Source: Chloroflexota bacterium (GTDB lineage: Bacteria; Chloroflexota; Dehalococcoidia; Lucifugimonadales; Australimonadaceae). Taken from it: DNA of 7,157 nt. The DNA is taken from NCBI GenBank assembly GCA_027625205.1, contig JAQBVZ010000036.1, positions 1 to 7,157 on the forward strand. The letters run 5' to 3'. Under the pieces are notes generated by a model that worked only from the letters and a program-made list of their open reading frames with translations, searched no databases and was not told the DNA's origin. Made by a program: the position numbers and the translations under genes. Positions 1-6,115 of the stretch are shown one piece after another; positions within the stretch are counted from its first letter, which is position 1; the number at the start of each line of letters is the position of its first letter.

Positions 1-288
1 GCCCGGTCGGTGGAGGAGGTGCCCGCGGCCGAGGAACTGGTCGACGAAGCCCTGGGCCTGATGCGCGAGGCCGAGATGGCCGCCGACCTGCCTGCGGCCG
101 AGGACCCCTTCGAGGGCCTGTGCCGATGCGACCCCGCCCACGGCCCCGCCGTCACCGAGGCCCCCATGCGCCCTGACGGCCTGGTGCGCCCCTCATGCCG
201 CTCCTGCCGGGAGAAGGCGGACGAGGGCAGCCCGCAGATGCGCCGCATGGTGCCCGGCCCCGCCGGGCCCATCCCCTTCGACTCCTAG
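1..288 (+). CDS. C-terminal part of an unidentified protein with two cysteine pairs (5' truncated)
   Basis: The reading frame is open from the first base to a TAG at 286-288, so about 95 C-terminal residues of a longer protein are seen. A GTG at position 10 could be read as a start, but no ribosome binding site is visible before it and the frame is open upstream, so I treat it as internal. The first third is an acidic, alanine-rich segment (VEEVPAAEELVDEALGLMRE) likely to be helical. It is followed by a C-x-C pair (CRC), about 25 residues, and a C-x2-C pair (CRSC), which could form a four-cysteine zinc site; that is inference. The tail is rich in Pro and Gly (PGPAGPIPF). Codon third positions are almost all G or C (about 94 percent by my count), clearly higher than in the neighbouring asd, and this supports real coding in this frame. 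I do not recognise the family. It converges on asd with a 4-nt overlap. Confidence 0.6.
   Translation, partial: ARSVEEVPAAEELVDEALGLMREAEMAADLPAAEDPFEGLCRCDPAHGPAVTEAPMRPDGLVRPSCRSCREKADEGSPQMRRMVPGPAGPIPFDS
285..288. other. CTAG tetranucleotide serving as the stop codon of both convergent genes
   Basis: The palindrome CTAG at 285-288 reads as TAG on the + strand (286-288), ending the left-edge gene, and as TAG on the - strand (287-285), ending asd. The two genes therefore have no spacer and no room for a terminator outside coding sequence. Confidence 0.85.
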
Positions 289-1295
289 AGCCAACCCTTC
301 GTCACCAGGCTCTCGGCGATCTGCACGGCGTTGGTGGCCGCGCCCTTGCGCAGGTTGTCGCCCACGGACCATATGGAGAGGCCGTTGTCCAAGGCAATGT
401 CCTTCCGGATACGGCCAACAAAAATCTCGTCTTTGCCTGCTGCGTCCATGGCGAGAGGGTACGACTTGTTACGTATGTCGTCCTGCACGATGACGCCAGG
501 AGCCGCCGCCAGCACCCGACGGGCCTCGTCGGGTGAGAAGGGACGCTCGAACTCGATGTGCACCGCCTCGCTGTGGGAGATGGGTACCGGAATGCGGACA
601 CAGGTCGCTGACACCGGCAGGTTGGGCTGGTGCAGTATCTTTCGTGTCTCATCCCGCATCTTTAACTCTTCAGTTGTGTAGTCGTCGTCACCAAAGTTCT
701 CCACATGCGGCAGCGCATTGAACGCCAGCGTGTGCGGGAAGGTGTCATGAGTGGGTTGCTTGCCGTCCAGCACGTCACGGGCCTGCTGCATCAGCTCAAC
801 GATGCCCTTGCCGCCCGCGCCGGAAGCCGACTGGTAGGTGTCCACAATAATCCGTTTGATGGGATTGACGCTGTGCAGCGGCGCAATGGTCATGAGCATG
901 ACAATTGTGGAGCAGTTGGGGCTGGAGATGATGCCCTGGTGCGTCGCTATGTCTTCCGGGTTGATCTCAGGGATGACCAGCGGCACGTTGGGGTCCATCC
1001 GCCACGTGGACGACTTGTCCACCACCACAGCGCCGCGCTTGGCTTCTTCAGGCGCAAGCCGTTTGCTGGTGCTGCCGCCGGCGGAGAAGAAGACGATGTC
1101 GACGCCCTCAAACCCCTCAGGCGTCGCCTCGTGGACGGTGACCTTCTCACCCTTGAACGTGACCTGCATGCCCTCTGAACGGGCCGATGCAAAGGCGCGC
1201 AGTTCCTTCACAGGGAAGTTGCGCTCCTCCAGTATTTTCAGTACCTCTCCACCTACTGCGCCGGTAACACCGACGATGCCAACCGTATAGCTCAT
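285..1295 (-). CDS. asd: Aspartate-semialdehyde dehydrogenase
   Basis: Asd catalyses the NADPH-dependent reductive dephosphorylation of L-4-aspartyl phosphate to aspartate 4-semialdehyde. This cytosolic step is shared by the lysine/diaminopimelate, threonine and methionine routes. The 336-residue length is normal for the family. Visible motifs are the N-terminal nucleotide-binding GVTGAVGGEVL (9-19), the catalytic cysteine Cys128 in SSPNCST, YQSASGAGGKG (154-164), substrate-binding Arg234 and catalytic His241 in VRIPVPISHSEAVHIEF, and the C-terminal DNGLSIWSVGDNLRKGAATNAVQ region. All expected catalytic residues are present. The chosen start is the ATG at 1295, which has GAGGAAGAG just upstream. 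An in-frame ATG 48 nt further upstream would add 16 basic residues before the beta-alpha-beta fold and has no good ribosome binding site. It lies 78 nt after dapB on the same strand and ends on a stop codon overlapping the convergent gene. Confidence 0.97.
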   Translation of the reverse strand: MSYTVGIVGVTGAVGGEVLKILEERNFPVKELRAFASARSEGMQVTFKGEKVTVHEATPEGFEGVDIVFFSAGGSTSKRLAPEEAKRGAVVVDKSSTWRMDPNVPLVIPEINPEDIATHQGIISSPNCSTIVMLMTIAPLHSVNPIKRIIVDTYQSASGAGGKGIVELMQQARDVLDGKQPTHDTFPHTLAFNALPHVENFGDDDYTTEELKMRDETRKILHQPNLPVSATCVRIPVPISHSEAVHIEFERPFSPDEARRVLAAAPGVIVQDDIRNKSYPLAMDAAGKDEIFVGRIRKDIALDNGLSIWSVGDNLRKGAATNAVQIAESLVTKGWL

Positions 1296-1325
1296 GCTCT
1301 CTTCCTCAACACGTTTACGAATTCT

Positions 1326-1355
1326 ATTATGAGGGGCTTTCACGGACTGCGTAAA
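1326..1355 (-). promoter_or_regulatory. Possible promoter in the dapB-asd gap
   Basis: Read on the - strand, the 78-nt gap before asd holds TTTACG (1355-1350), an 18-nt spacer and CATAAT (1331-1326). CATAAT matches five of six positions of the -10 consensus, and the -35 candidate matches four of six. It would start transcription about 25 nt before the asd start codon. Co-transcription with dapB is equally compatible with the spacing, so this is only a candidate for an additional internal promoter. Confidence 0.3.
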
Positions 1356-1373
1356 TGGAACGGGGCGTGGGGC

Positions 1374-2183
1374 CTACTTGGCAGGACCGAAATCCAGTAT
1401 CTTTTCCAGCCCCACGGTCAGCCCCTGCATGTCCATGACCTTGCGCACGGCCATCAGCACGCCGGGCATGTAACACTCCCGGTTGGTGGTGTCGTGGCGT
1501 AGCGTCAGCGTCTGGCCCGCCGTGCCAAAGGTGACCTGATGATGGGCCATGCGTCCCGGCATACGACTGCTGTGTACGGAGATGCCGTGATAGTCGCCAC
1601 CACGCGTGCCGGTCAGCGGCTCCCTGGTGGGCATCTGTCGTGTCATGTCACCGCCACGACCTTCATGGATGGCCTTGGCGATGCCCATGGCAGTGCCAGA
1701 CGGCGCGTCAATCTTGGCCTCGTGGTGTTCTTCAGACACGTCCACATATTCGAAGTAGGGGGCAACCAGGCCCGCGAGGTAGGTGAGCAGCACAGCGCCA
1801 AGCGCAAAGTTGGGGGCCACCACGCCAGCCGACTTGTGCTCATCACACAGGGCGCTCAGATAGTCAAGCTGGTCCTCCGTCCACCCGGTGCTACCAACGA
1901 CCAGCCGGACGCCTTCAGCCAAGGCGACGCGCGCCATGGGCAGGGAGGCTTCAGCGTTGGTGAAGTCTACTATCACGTCAGGCTTACCGGCGGTGATGGC
2001 GTCGGTTAGGACGCTGTAGTAAGGGACGTGGACTGGCAGCGTGGGAGCGTCTGCCTGCGGGATGCGGTCTATGGCCGCGACAAGCTCCATGTCCTGTTCT
2101 GCTGCGATAGCGCGCAGGACCTCCATGCCGACTTTACCGGCTGCACCATGCACTGCGACTCGTATGTTGTTGGACGTGGCCAC
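1374..2183 (-). CDS. dapB: 4-hydroxy-tetrahydrodipicolinate reductase
   Basis: DapB reduces 4-hydroxy-2,3,4,5-tetrahydrodipicolinate to tetrahydrodipicolinate with NAD(P)H in the diaminopimelate/lysine pathway, in the cytosol. The protein is 269 residues from the chosen start, typical for the family. It shows the Rossmann motif VHGAAGKVGMEV (11-22; G13, G16, G19), IVDFT (71-75), the nucleotide/substrate segment VVGSTGW (95-101), and the hallmark EEHHEAKIDAPSGTA (151-165), which contains the predicted catalytic His153 and Lys157. The GTG at 2183 is preferred as start because TGAGGAG sits about 9 nt upstream. An in-frame ATG at 2219 would add 12 residues, but it overlaps a TATAAT hexamer and has no ribosome binding site. 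It lies 100 nt after the FAH-family gene and 78 nt before asd, so dapB and asd probably form one unit with dapA elsewhere. Confidence 0.95.
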   Translation of the reverse strand: MATSNNIRVAVHGAAGKVGMEVLRAIAAEQDMELVAAIDRIPQADAPTLPVHVPYYSVLTDAITAGKPDVIVDFTNAEASLPMARVALAEGVRLVVGSTGWTEDQLDYLSALCDEHKSAGVVAPNFALGAVLLTYLAGLVAPYFEYVDVSEEHHEAKIDAPSGTAMGIAKAIHEGRGGDMTRQMPTREPLTGTRGGDYHGISVHSSRMPGRMAHHQVTFGTAGQTLTLRHDTTNRECYMPGVLMAVRKVMDMQGLTVGLEKILDFGPAK

Positions 2184-2217
2184 GGGCCGCTGCTCCTCAC
2201 TCGTGAATAGAAAAGCC

Positions 2218-2223
2218 ATTATA
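2218..2223 (-). promoter_or_regulatory. Perfect TATAAT -10 hexamer upstream of dapB
   Basis: The - strand reads CTTGTATAATGG across this site, giving an exact -10 consensus. Transcription starting about 7 nt downstream, near 2211, would give a 5' leader of about 28 nt containing the GAGGAG ribosome binding site before the dapB GTG. No good -35 is found 16-18 nt upstream, because that stretch is the GC-rich hairpin arm, so the promoter would be weak or activator-dependent. Confidence 0.4.
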
Positions 2224-2224
2224 C

Positions 2225-2254
2225 AAGAGAACGGCCCCGCAGGGCCGTCCTCTT
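2225..2254 (-). terminator. Terminator-like hairpin after the FAH-family gene
   Basis: On the - strand a 13-bp stem with one G-U wobble and a 4-nt loop forms about 30 nt after the FAH-family stop codon. The arms are 2242-2254 and 2225-2237, with core GACGGCCC/GGGCCGT. The outer part of the 3' arm is pyrimidine-rich (TTCTCTT) but is followed by GTATAAT rather than a run of T, so it is not a textbook intrinsic terminator. Its position between two genes and its strong GC core favour termination or attenuation of readthrough from purA and the FAH gene into dapB. Confidence 0.5.
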
Positions 2255-2283
2255 CCTGTTCTATTAGGGTCGTGCGGTCGAAG

Positions 2284-3189
2284 TTATTCCTTCTTTTCAC
2301 CGGGGCGCATGCGAGTGGCCATGTCCTCGTCACGGCCACGAGCCCACTCACGTCCCAGCGGGTCCTCTACCACCACGTTCAACGTGCCAATCTTGTCGAT
2401 GTCCATGGAGTAGTGGTCACCGTTCTGCATGGAGCCAAGGTTCTGGTGGTTGGTGCCAGTGCTGATGAGGTCGCCAGGGTTCAGGGGCATGATGGCGCTG
2501 GCAAACTCAATGCACTCAGGGACCTTGTGGGCCATGTCCTTGGTGTTGTAACCGGGGAAGTCATAGTCATTGTTGCGGATGCGGACGTTGATGTCCTGGG
2601 GGTCGGAGATATCATCCTTGGTCACAATGAACGGGCCCATGGGGCCAAAGGTGGCCCATGACTTGGCCTGGAAGTAGCTCTGGGAGCCCCGGACGGCTAT
2701 CCGGGCGGAGACGTCCATGAAGCCGGTGTAACCAAAGACGTAGTCCATGGCGTCAGCCTGCTTCACGCCCTTGCCCGGCTTGCCAATGACAACCGCCACT
2801 TCAGCTTCACAATGGAAGATGGTGGGGTTGCACTCCGGGTCCAGGAAGACGGTGTCGCCGTTGCCCACCACGCAGTCTGACGACTTTAGGAAGGCGTCAG
2901 TCTGGGGCATGGGCGGGTTCTCACCCTCCAGGTAGTTCACTGCCATGCAGATGATTTTGTCGGGACGGGGCAGGGGAGGCCGGATGCGTACGCTGGTCAG
3001 CGGTACGCCCTCATTGGCGGCCACAAACTCCGCAATCATCTCTTTGTTCTCATCCCAACTCTCAATGATGCCCGCTATGAGCTCCTGGGGTTCATGGACG
3101 TGGATGTCCTCCAGGAGTGGTCCCAGGTCCACAATGTTCTCACCCTTGACCACGCCCAGTTGAAAGTCATCGAAGAAGCCGATCTTCAT
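2284..3189 (-). CDS. Fumarylacetoacetate hydrolase (FAH) family protein
   Basis: This is a 301-residue member of the FAH superfamily. These metal-dependent enzymes hydrolyse or hydrate C-C bonds of 2-oxo acids, for example acylpyruvases, 2-hydroxyhepta-2,4-diene-1,7-dioate isomerases and oxaloacetate decarboxylases. A short N-terminal domain (1-70) precedes the catalytic fold. The catalytic part has KIICMAVNYLEG (78-89), the metal ligands Glu128 and Glu130 in HCEAEVAVVIGK, Asp159 in GYTGFMDVSAR, Lys176 and FGPMGPFIV (181-189), and the C-terminal GDLISTGT (239-246). All three acidic metal ligands are present, so activity is likely, but the substrate cannot be read from the sequence. The ATG at 3189 has AAAGGAG 6 nt upstream. 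It follows purA by 28 nt, implying cotranscription. A functional link to the Rieske oxygenases across the divergent region is possible, since FAH enzymes often finish aromatic catabolism, but this is inference. The tail after about 280 is charged and variable. Confidence 0.92.
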   Translation of the reverse strand: MKIGFFDDFQLGVVKGENIVDLGPLLEDIHVHEPQELIAGIIESWDENKEMIAEFVAANEGVPLTSVRIRPPLPRPDKIICMAVNYLEGENPPMPQTDAFLKSSDCVVGNGDTVFLDPECNPTIFHCEAEVAVVIGKPGKGVKQADAMDYVFGYTGFMDVSARIAVRGSQSYFQAKSWATFGPMGPFIVTKDDISDPQDINVRIRNNDYDFPGYNTKDMAHKVPECIEFASAIMPLNPGDLISTGTNHQNLGSMQNGDHYSMDIDKIGTLNVVVEDPLGREWARGRDEDMATRMRPGEKKE

Positions 3190-3217
3190 GGTTGCTCCTT
3201 TAGCCTCTGAATTAGTT

Positions 3218-4504
3218 CTACGCCATGATGGGTCTGACCTCGATGGTCTCATCGCGGTGTGGCCCTGTGGAAATCAAATCAATGGGACAGCCTATGGCCT
3301 TCTCCAGCCGTTTTACGTACTTCATGGCTTCTGGCGGCAGGGCCTCCAGTTTGGTTGCGCCCTCTGTGGGCGTGGTCCAGCCGGGAAACTCCTCCCATAC
3401 TGGCTTGCAGCGTTGGACCACAGCCGTGCTGCCGGGGAAGTAGTCTATGGTCTTGCCGTCGACCTCATAGCCCACGCAGACCTTCACGGAATCGAACCCG
3501 TCCAGCACGTCCAGCCTGGTCAACGCGGCAGAGGTGAAGCCGTTGATGTTGGAACTATAGCGCGCGGCCACGGCGTCAAACCAGCCACAGCGCCTGGGCC
3601 TGCCGGTGGTGGTGCCGTACTCCCACGCCTTCTCACGGATGCGGTCAGCCACCTCATCAAAAAGCTCGGATACCATAGGCCCTGCGCCAACGCGTGTCGA
3701 GTACGCCTTGAATACGCCGGTGACGCCCTTGATGTGTCGGGGCGGGACGCCCACGCCGGTGGAGGCGCCGCCTATGGTGGACGACGATGAGGTCACGTAA
3801 GGGTAACCACCGTGGTCCACGTCCAATAGCGCTCCTTGCGCGCCCTCTAGCAGCACTTTCTTCCCGTCAGCCAGGGCGTTGGCCACCAACTTCTCAACTG
3901 GCGCAACGTAGTGACGCAGCCGTGCGCCAAATTCCAGGGACTGTCGGTACAGTGTGTCCATGTCCAGGGGTTCTACGCCGTAGACCTTGGTGAGCATGGC
4001 GTTCTTGTGGCCTAGCACCGCTTCCAGACGCTCCGCCAGATACGTTTCATCCAACAGATCACCTACACGGATGCCCGCGCGCGCCGTCTTATCCACGTAC
4101 GCGGGGCCTATGCCCTTACCCGTTGTGCCAATGGCGTTATCACCCCGCGCATTCTCTTCAAGCTGGTCCAGGAGCACGTGATAGGGCATGACCACATGGG
4201 CGCGGTCACTGATGGAGAGGCGGCTGATGTCCAGCCCTCGCTCTTCCAGCGCGCCCAATTCGTCCAGCAGCGCGCCGGGGTCAACCACCACGCCGTTGCC
4301 GATGGCGCACCATGAGTTGGGCCAGAATATGCCAGCAGGCACCAGGTGGAGCTTGAACTCTCCCTGCTGGTTCATAACTGTATGACCAGCATTGTTTCCG
4401 CCAGAAAAGCGGACCACCATGTCAGCTCTGGAGGCCAACACATCAATTATTTTGCCCTTACCCTCGTCCCCCCACTGTCCACCAATAACCCCGTATGCAG
4501 GCAC
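3218..4504 (-). CDS. purA: Adenylosuccinate synthase
   Basis: PurA joins IMP and L-aspartate, using GTP, to form adenylosuccinate, the first committed step from IMP to AMP. It works as a cytosolic homodimer. The 428-residue length matches the bacterial family. Motifs in order are the P-loop-like GGQWGDEGKGK (8-18) with catalytic Asp13, FSGGNNAGHT (33-42) with catalytic His41, GTTGKGIGPAY (126-136), LLEGAQGALLD (218-228), YGTTTGRPRRCGW (296-308) with the arginine loop, and STGPHRDETI (412-421). The start is the GTG at 4504, which has GAGGAG 6 nt upstream. Longer in-frame starts add a basic tail of up to 28 residues that precedes the conserved N-terminus and reaches into the promoter region. 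It is the first gene of the leftward cluster and is divergent from the Rieske genes. Nothing is missing or truncated. Confidence 0.97.
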   Translation of the reverse strand: MPAYGVIGGQWGDEGKGKIIDVLASRADMVVRFSGGNNAGHTVMNQQGEFKLHLVPAGIFWPNSWCAIGNGVVVDPGALLDELGALEERGLDISRLSISDRAHVVMPYHVLLDQLEENARGDNAIGTTGKGIGPAYVDKTARAGIRVGDLLDETYLAERLEAVLGHKNAMLTKVYGVEPLDMDTLYRQSLEFGARLRHYVAPVEKLVANALADGKKVLLEGAQGALLDVDHGGYPYVTSSSSTIGGASTGVGVPPRHIKGVTGVFKAYSTRVGAGPMVSELFDEVADRIREKAWEYGTTTGRPRRCGWFDAVAARYSSNINGFTSAALTRLDVLDGFDSVKVCVGYEVDGKTIDYFPGSTAVVQRCKPVWEEFPGWTTPTEGATKLEALPPEAMKYVKRLEKAIGCPIDLISTGPHRDETIEVRPIMA

Positions 4505-4562
4505 AGGCCTCTCCTCGTTGTTCTTTCGTCGACTCAATAGTTTAGCGGCAAGAGCCCGAGGG

Positions 4563-4571
4563 AGTATACCA
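4563..4571 (-). promoter_or_regulatory. Likely extended -10 promoter of purA
   Basis: The - strand reads TTTTGGTATACT, giving a TGn extension (TGG) directly before TATACT, a five-of-six match to the -10 consensus. A TTGAAC element lies at 4588-4583, only 14 nt upstream, too close for a standard -35, and the extended -10 could compensate for this. Initiation near 4556 would give a leader of about 52 nt to the purA GTG. Confidence 0.45.
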
Positions 4572-4644
4572 AAACTGCGAGAGTTCAACTGCCCCAGAGA
4601 GTCGCAAGCAAGCGCCCGGTTGGCCGCGAGTCTTGTGCGAGAGC

Positions 4645-4698
4645 GTTCACACGATGTTCACAGCGCACATTAGCCTGTTCACGCCATGTTCACGGTCT
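4645..4698 (+). repeat. Four phased GTTCAC direct repeats, probable response-regulator operator
   Basis: GTTCAC occurs exactly at 4645, 4656, 4677 and 4688, with start-to-start spacings of 11, 21 and 11 nt. Each spacing is close to a whole number of helical turns, so all copies face the same side of the DNA. The copies form two pairs of 11-nt direct repeats. The two 19-nt pairs (4645-4663 and 4677-4695) differ at only three positions. This architecture and the GTTCAC core resemble the 11-nt direct-repeat units described for PhoP (PHO boxes) in actinobacteria and, more generally, sites of OmpR/PhoB-family regulators. The block ends 11 nt before the first Shine-Dalgarno sequence of the rightward side and 75 nt before the Rieske start, so the Rieske genes are the likelier target; purA is the alternative. 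Confidence 0.6.
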
Positions 4699-4708
4699 AT
4701 CGGTTATC

Positions 4709-4726
4709 AAAGGAGGAGATTTTGTG
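4709..4726 (+). promoter_or_regulatory. Near-perfect Shine-Dalgarno sequence with GTG upstream of the Rieske gene
   Basis: AAAGGAGG at 4709-4716 is followed after 7 nt by GTG at 4724, ideal spacing for translation initiation. The frame it opens runs 83 codons to a stop at 4973-4975, out of frame with the Rieske gene that starts 49 nt later. The encoded peptide looks like a composition-driven shadow (Arg- and Gly-rich, no recognisable family). The site may be a translated upstream ORF, a ribosome standby site or the relic of an earlier start. A second strong site, AAGGAGGT at 4759-4766, serves the Rieske gene itself. Confidence 0.35.
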
Positions 4727-4772
4727 CTGCGCACCGTTGTCGCAGGCCGTCGAACGTTAAGGAGGTCAGACC

Positions 4773-6062
4773 ATGGTAGACATAGCGCCAAGGCCCGCCA
4801 AGCAAGGACCGGGTCACGATATCACCCACGGGCTTTCCCCCTCAGACAGGCGGAGCATGATTCCAGAGACGGGTCTACGGGAGTACTGGTACCCCGGCAT
4901 TCCCGCAAACAAGGTGGGCAAGAAGCCTGTGCTGGTGAAGATGCTGGGCAGCGATGTCACCTTTTGGCACGGTAAAGAGCATGTGGTGGCCATGGACAAC
5001 TCCTGTCCCCACCGCGGCGCAATGATGTATAAGAGCGATTGCTGGTGGCCAGGCACGATTTCCTGCCCCTACCACGGTTGGACGTTCAATGAGACGGGTG
5101 ACGTGGTGGCGGTCCTGGGTGAAGGGCCTGACTCCAAAATCCATGGCAAGGTCACCGCAAAGATGTACCCAACGGTCACGCTCAAAGGCGTGGTCTTTGT
5201 CTGGATGGGGGAGGGTGAACCCGCGCCCATTGAAGAGGATGTACCGCCAGAACTCTTTGACGACCGCGCGGTGGTGTTCCACAGCAACGTTGTCTGGCCC
5301 CCCAACTGGCGGCCCGCCATGGAGAACATCTATGACTCCCACGTGCAATACGTGCATCGGGACTCCTTCCAGCTCATGGCCTTTCCCATATTTCAGTCTG
5401 GCCACTCACGGGACCGGCCCCAGTTAATCAACGGTCGTGCCCTGAACATGAAGACATACCAGATGCAGGCGCGGGTGGCGTTCCCGCAGGCCACCTATAA
5501 GGCTGGCGATGAGCGCCCGTACCAGGAGCACTACCCGCTGGCGGACGTGCTGTGGCCCAGGCGGAAGAACAGGCTGCTCTGGACGTGGGCCTTTAAGTGG
5601 CTGATGAAGCGCGCGCGGCGCCATCCACTGATTACGGATGATCCTGAGTGGCACGGCGGACATCACCTGCCCAGCATGTTCCGCGCCAACTACGGTACGC
5701 ATATGTACACCCGGTGGAACGTGCCCGTGGACGAGAAGTATTCCAGGATGTTCTATTTCCACACCACGAAGCCAGGGAGTTGGGTGGGCCGTTTCTATGA
5801 GTGGGTCCACTTCCACCTTTGGCATGACTGGTCCATGAACTACAACTTCTCCGGCCAGGACGGTCGGCAGATGATCTATCAGTACTACGACCGCCCGGAG
5901 AAGCTTTCAGCCACAGACGTGCAGACTATTGAGTGGCGGAAGATGGTCTTGGAGCGCGGTCGCGGGCTGGTCAAGCCTGAGCTATCCAACCTCTCGGAGG
6001 CGGAGGTCTTCGCGGAGGAGCTTGTGCAGGAGATGCAGGCGGAGATGCCCGCCAGCGGTTAG
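4773..6062 (+). CDS. Rieske non-heme iron oxygenase, alpha-subunit type (first of tandem pair)
   Basis: This 429-residue protein has the two-domain layout of Rieske ring-hydroxylating or demethylating oxygenases. These use electrons from a ferredoxin or reductase and O2 at a mononuclear iron to oxidise aromatic or alicyclic substrates. The Rieske [2Fe-2S] domain (about 36-150) carries C78-P-H80, 17 residues, then C98-P-Y-H101. The catalytic domain carries MENIYDSHVQYVH with Asp188, His190 and His195, and the likely third iron ligand Asp363 in SGQD. From memory, the segments around NWR..MEN, GEGEP and DVPPELFDD recall CarAa-type (carbazole dioxygenase) homotrimeric alpha subunits, but the substrate is unknown. 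A tryptophan-rich stretch (268-278) precedes GHHLPSMFR (296-304). The ATG has AAGGAGGT 6 nt upstream. No signal peptide is seen. A paralogue follows after 53 nt, and no beta subunit, ferredoxin or reductase is present in the window. Confidence 0.92.
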   Translation: MVDIAPRPAKQGPGHDITHGLSPSDRRSMIPETGLREYWYPGIPANKVGKKPVLVKMLGSDVTFWHGKEHVVAMDNSCPHRGAMMYKSDCWWPGTISCPYHGWTFNETGDVVAVLGEGPDSKIHGKVTAKMYPTVTLKGVVFVWMGEGEPAPIEEDVPPELFDDRAVVFHSNVVWPPNWRPAMENIYDSHVQYVHRDSFQLMAFPIFQSGHSRDRPQLINGRALNMKTYQMQARVAFPQATYKAGDERPYQEHYPLADVLWPRRKNRLLWTWAFKWLMKRARRHPLITDDPEWHGGHHLPSMFRANYGTHMYTRWNVPVDEKYSRMFYFHTTKPGSWVGRFYEWVHFHLWHDWSMNYNFSGQDGRQMIYQYYDRPEKLSATDVQTIEWRKMVLERGRGLVKPELSNLSEAEVFAEELVQEMQAEMPASG

Positions 6063-6115
6063 TGGCCTGCACGCAACTGCCCCTGCGTAATGAAGGACTT
6101 CCAGAGGAGGATGAG

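Noticed and set aside
705..2009. Long + strand frames antisense to asd (705-1178, 838-1290) and dapB (1539-2009)
   Set aside because: They are complements of well-supported catalytic genes, with no ribosome binding sites or plausible protein features.
2041..2661. Open frame of 206 codons on the + strand
   Set aside because: It runs antisense across the dapB start, the intergenic hairpin and the FAH gene, has no ribosome binding site or recognisable motif, and both genes on the opposite strand are clearly real.
3188..3790. Open frame of 200 codons on the + strand
   Set aside because: It is antisense to the end of purA, whose C-terminal motifs are intact. The predicted protein is low-complexity Gly/Ala/Arg, as expected of a shadow frame.
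4645..4698. GTTCAC repeats as a CRISPR array or part of a mobile element
   Set aside because: The repeats are only 6 nt (11 nt as units), the spacers are 5 and 15 nt, and there are no cas genes, transposase or terminal inverted repeats. Helical phasing fits an operator better.
4875..5405. Open frame of 176 codons on the - strand inside the first Rieske gene
   Set aside because: The overlapping + strand frame contains the full Rieske and iron motifs. The antisense frame has no family signature or start signal.
6069..6088. Small hairpin (ACGCA/TGCGT) between the two Rieske genes as a terminator
   Set aside because: The stem is only 5 bp with an 8-nt loop and no T-run, and the second gene follows with a strong ribosome binding site, so readthrough is more likely.
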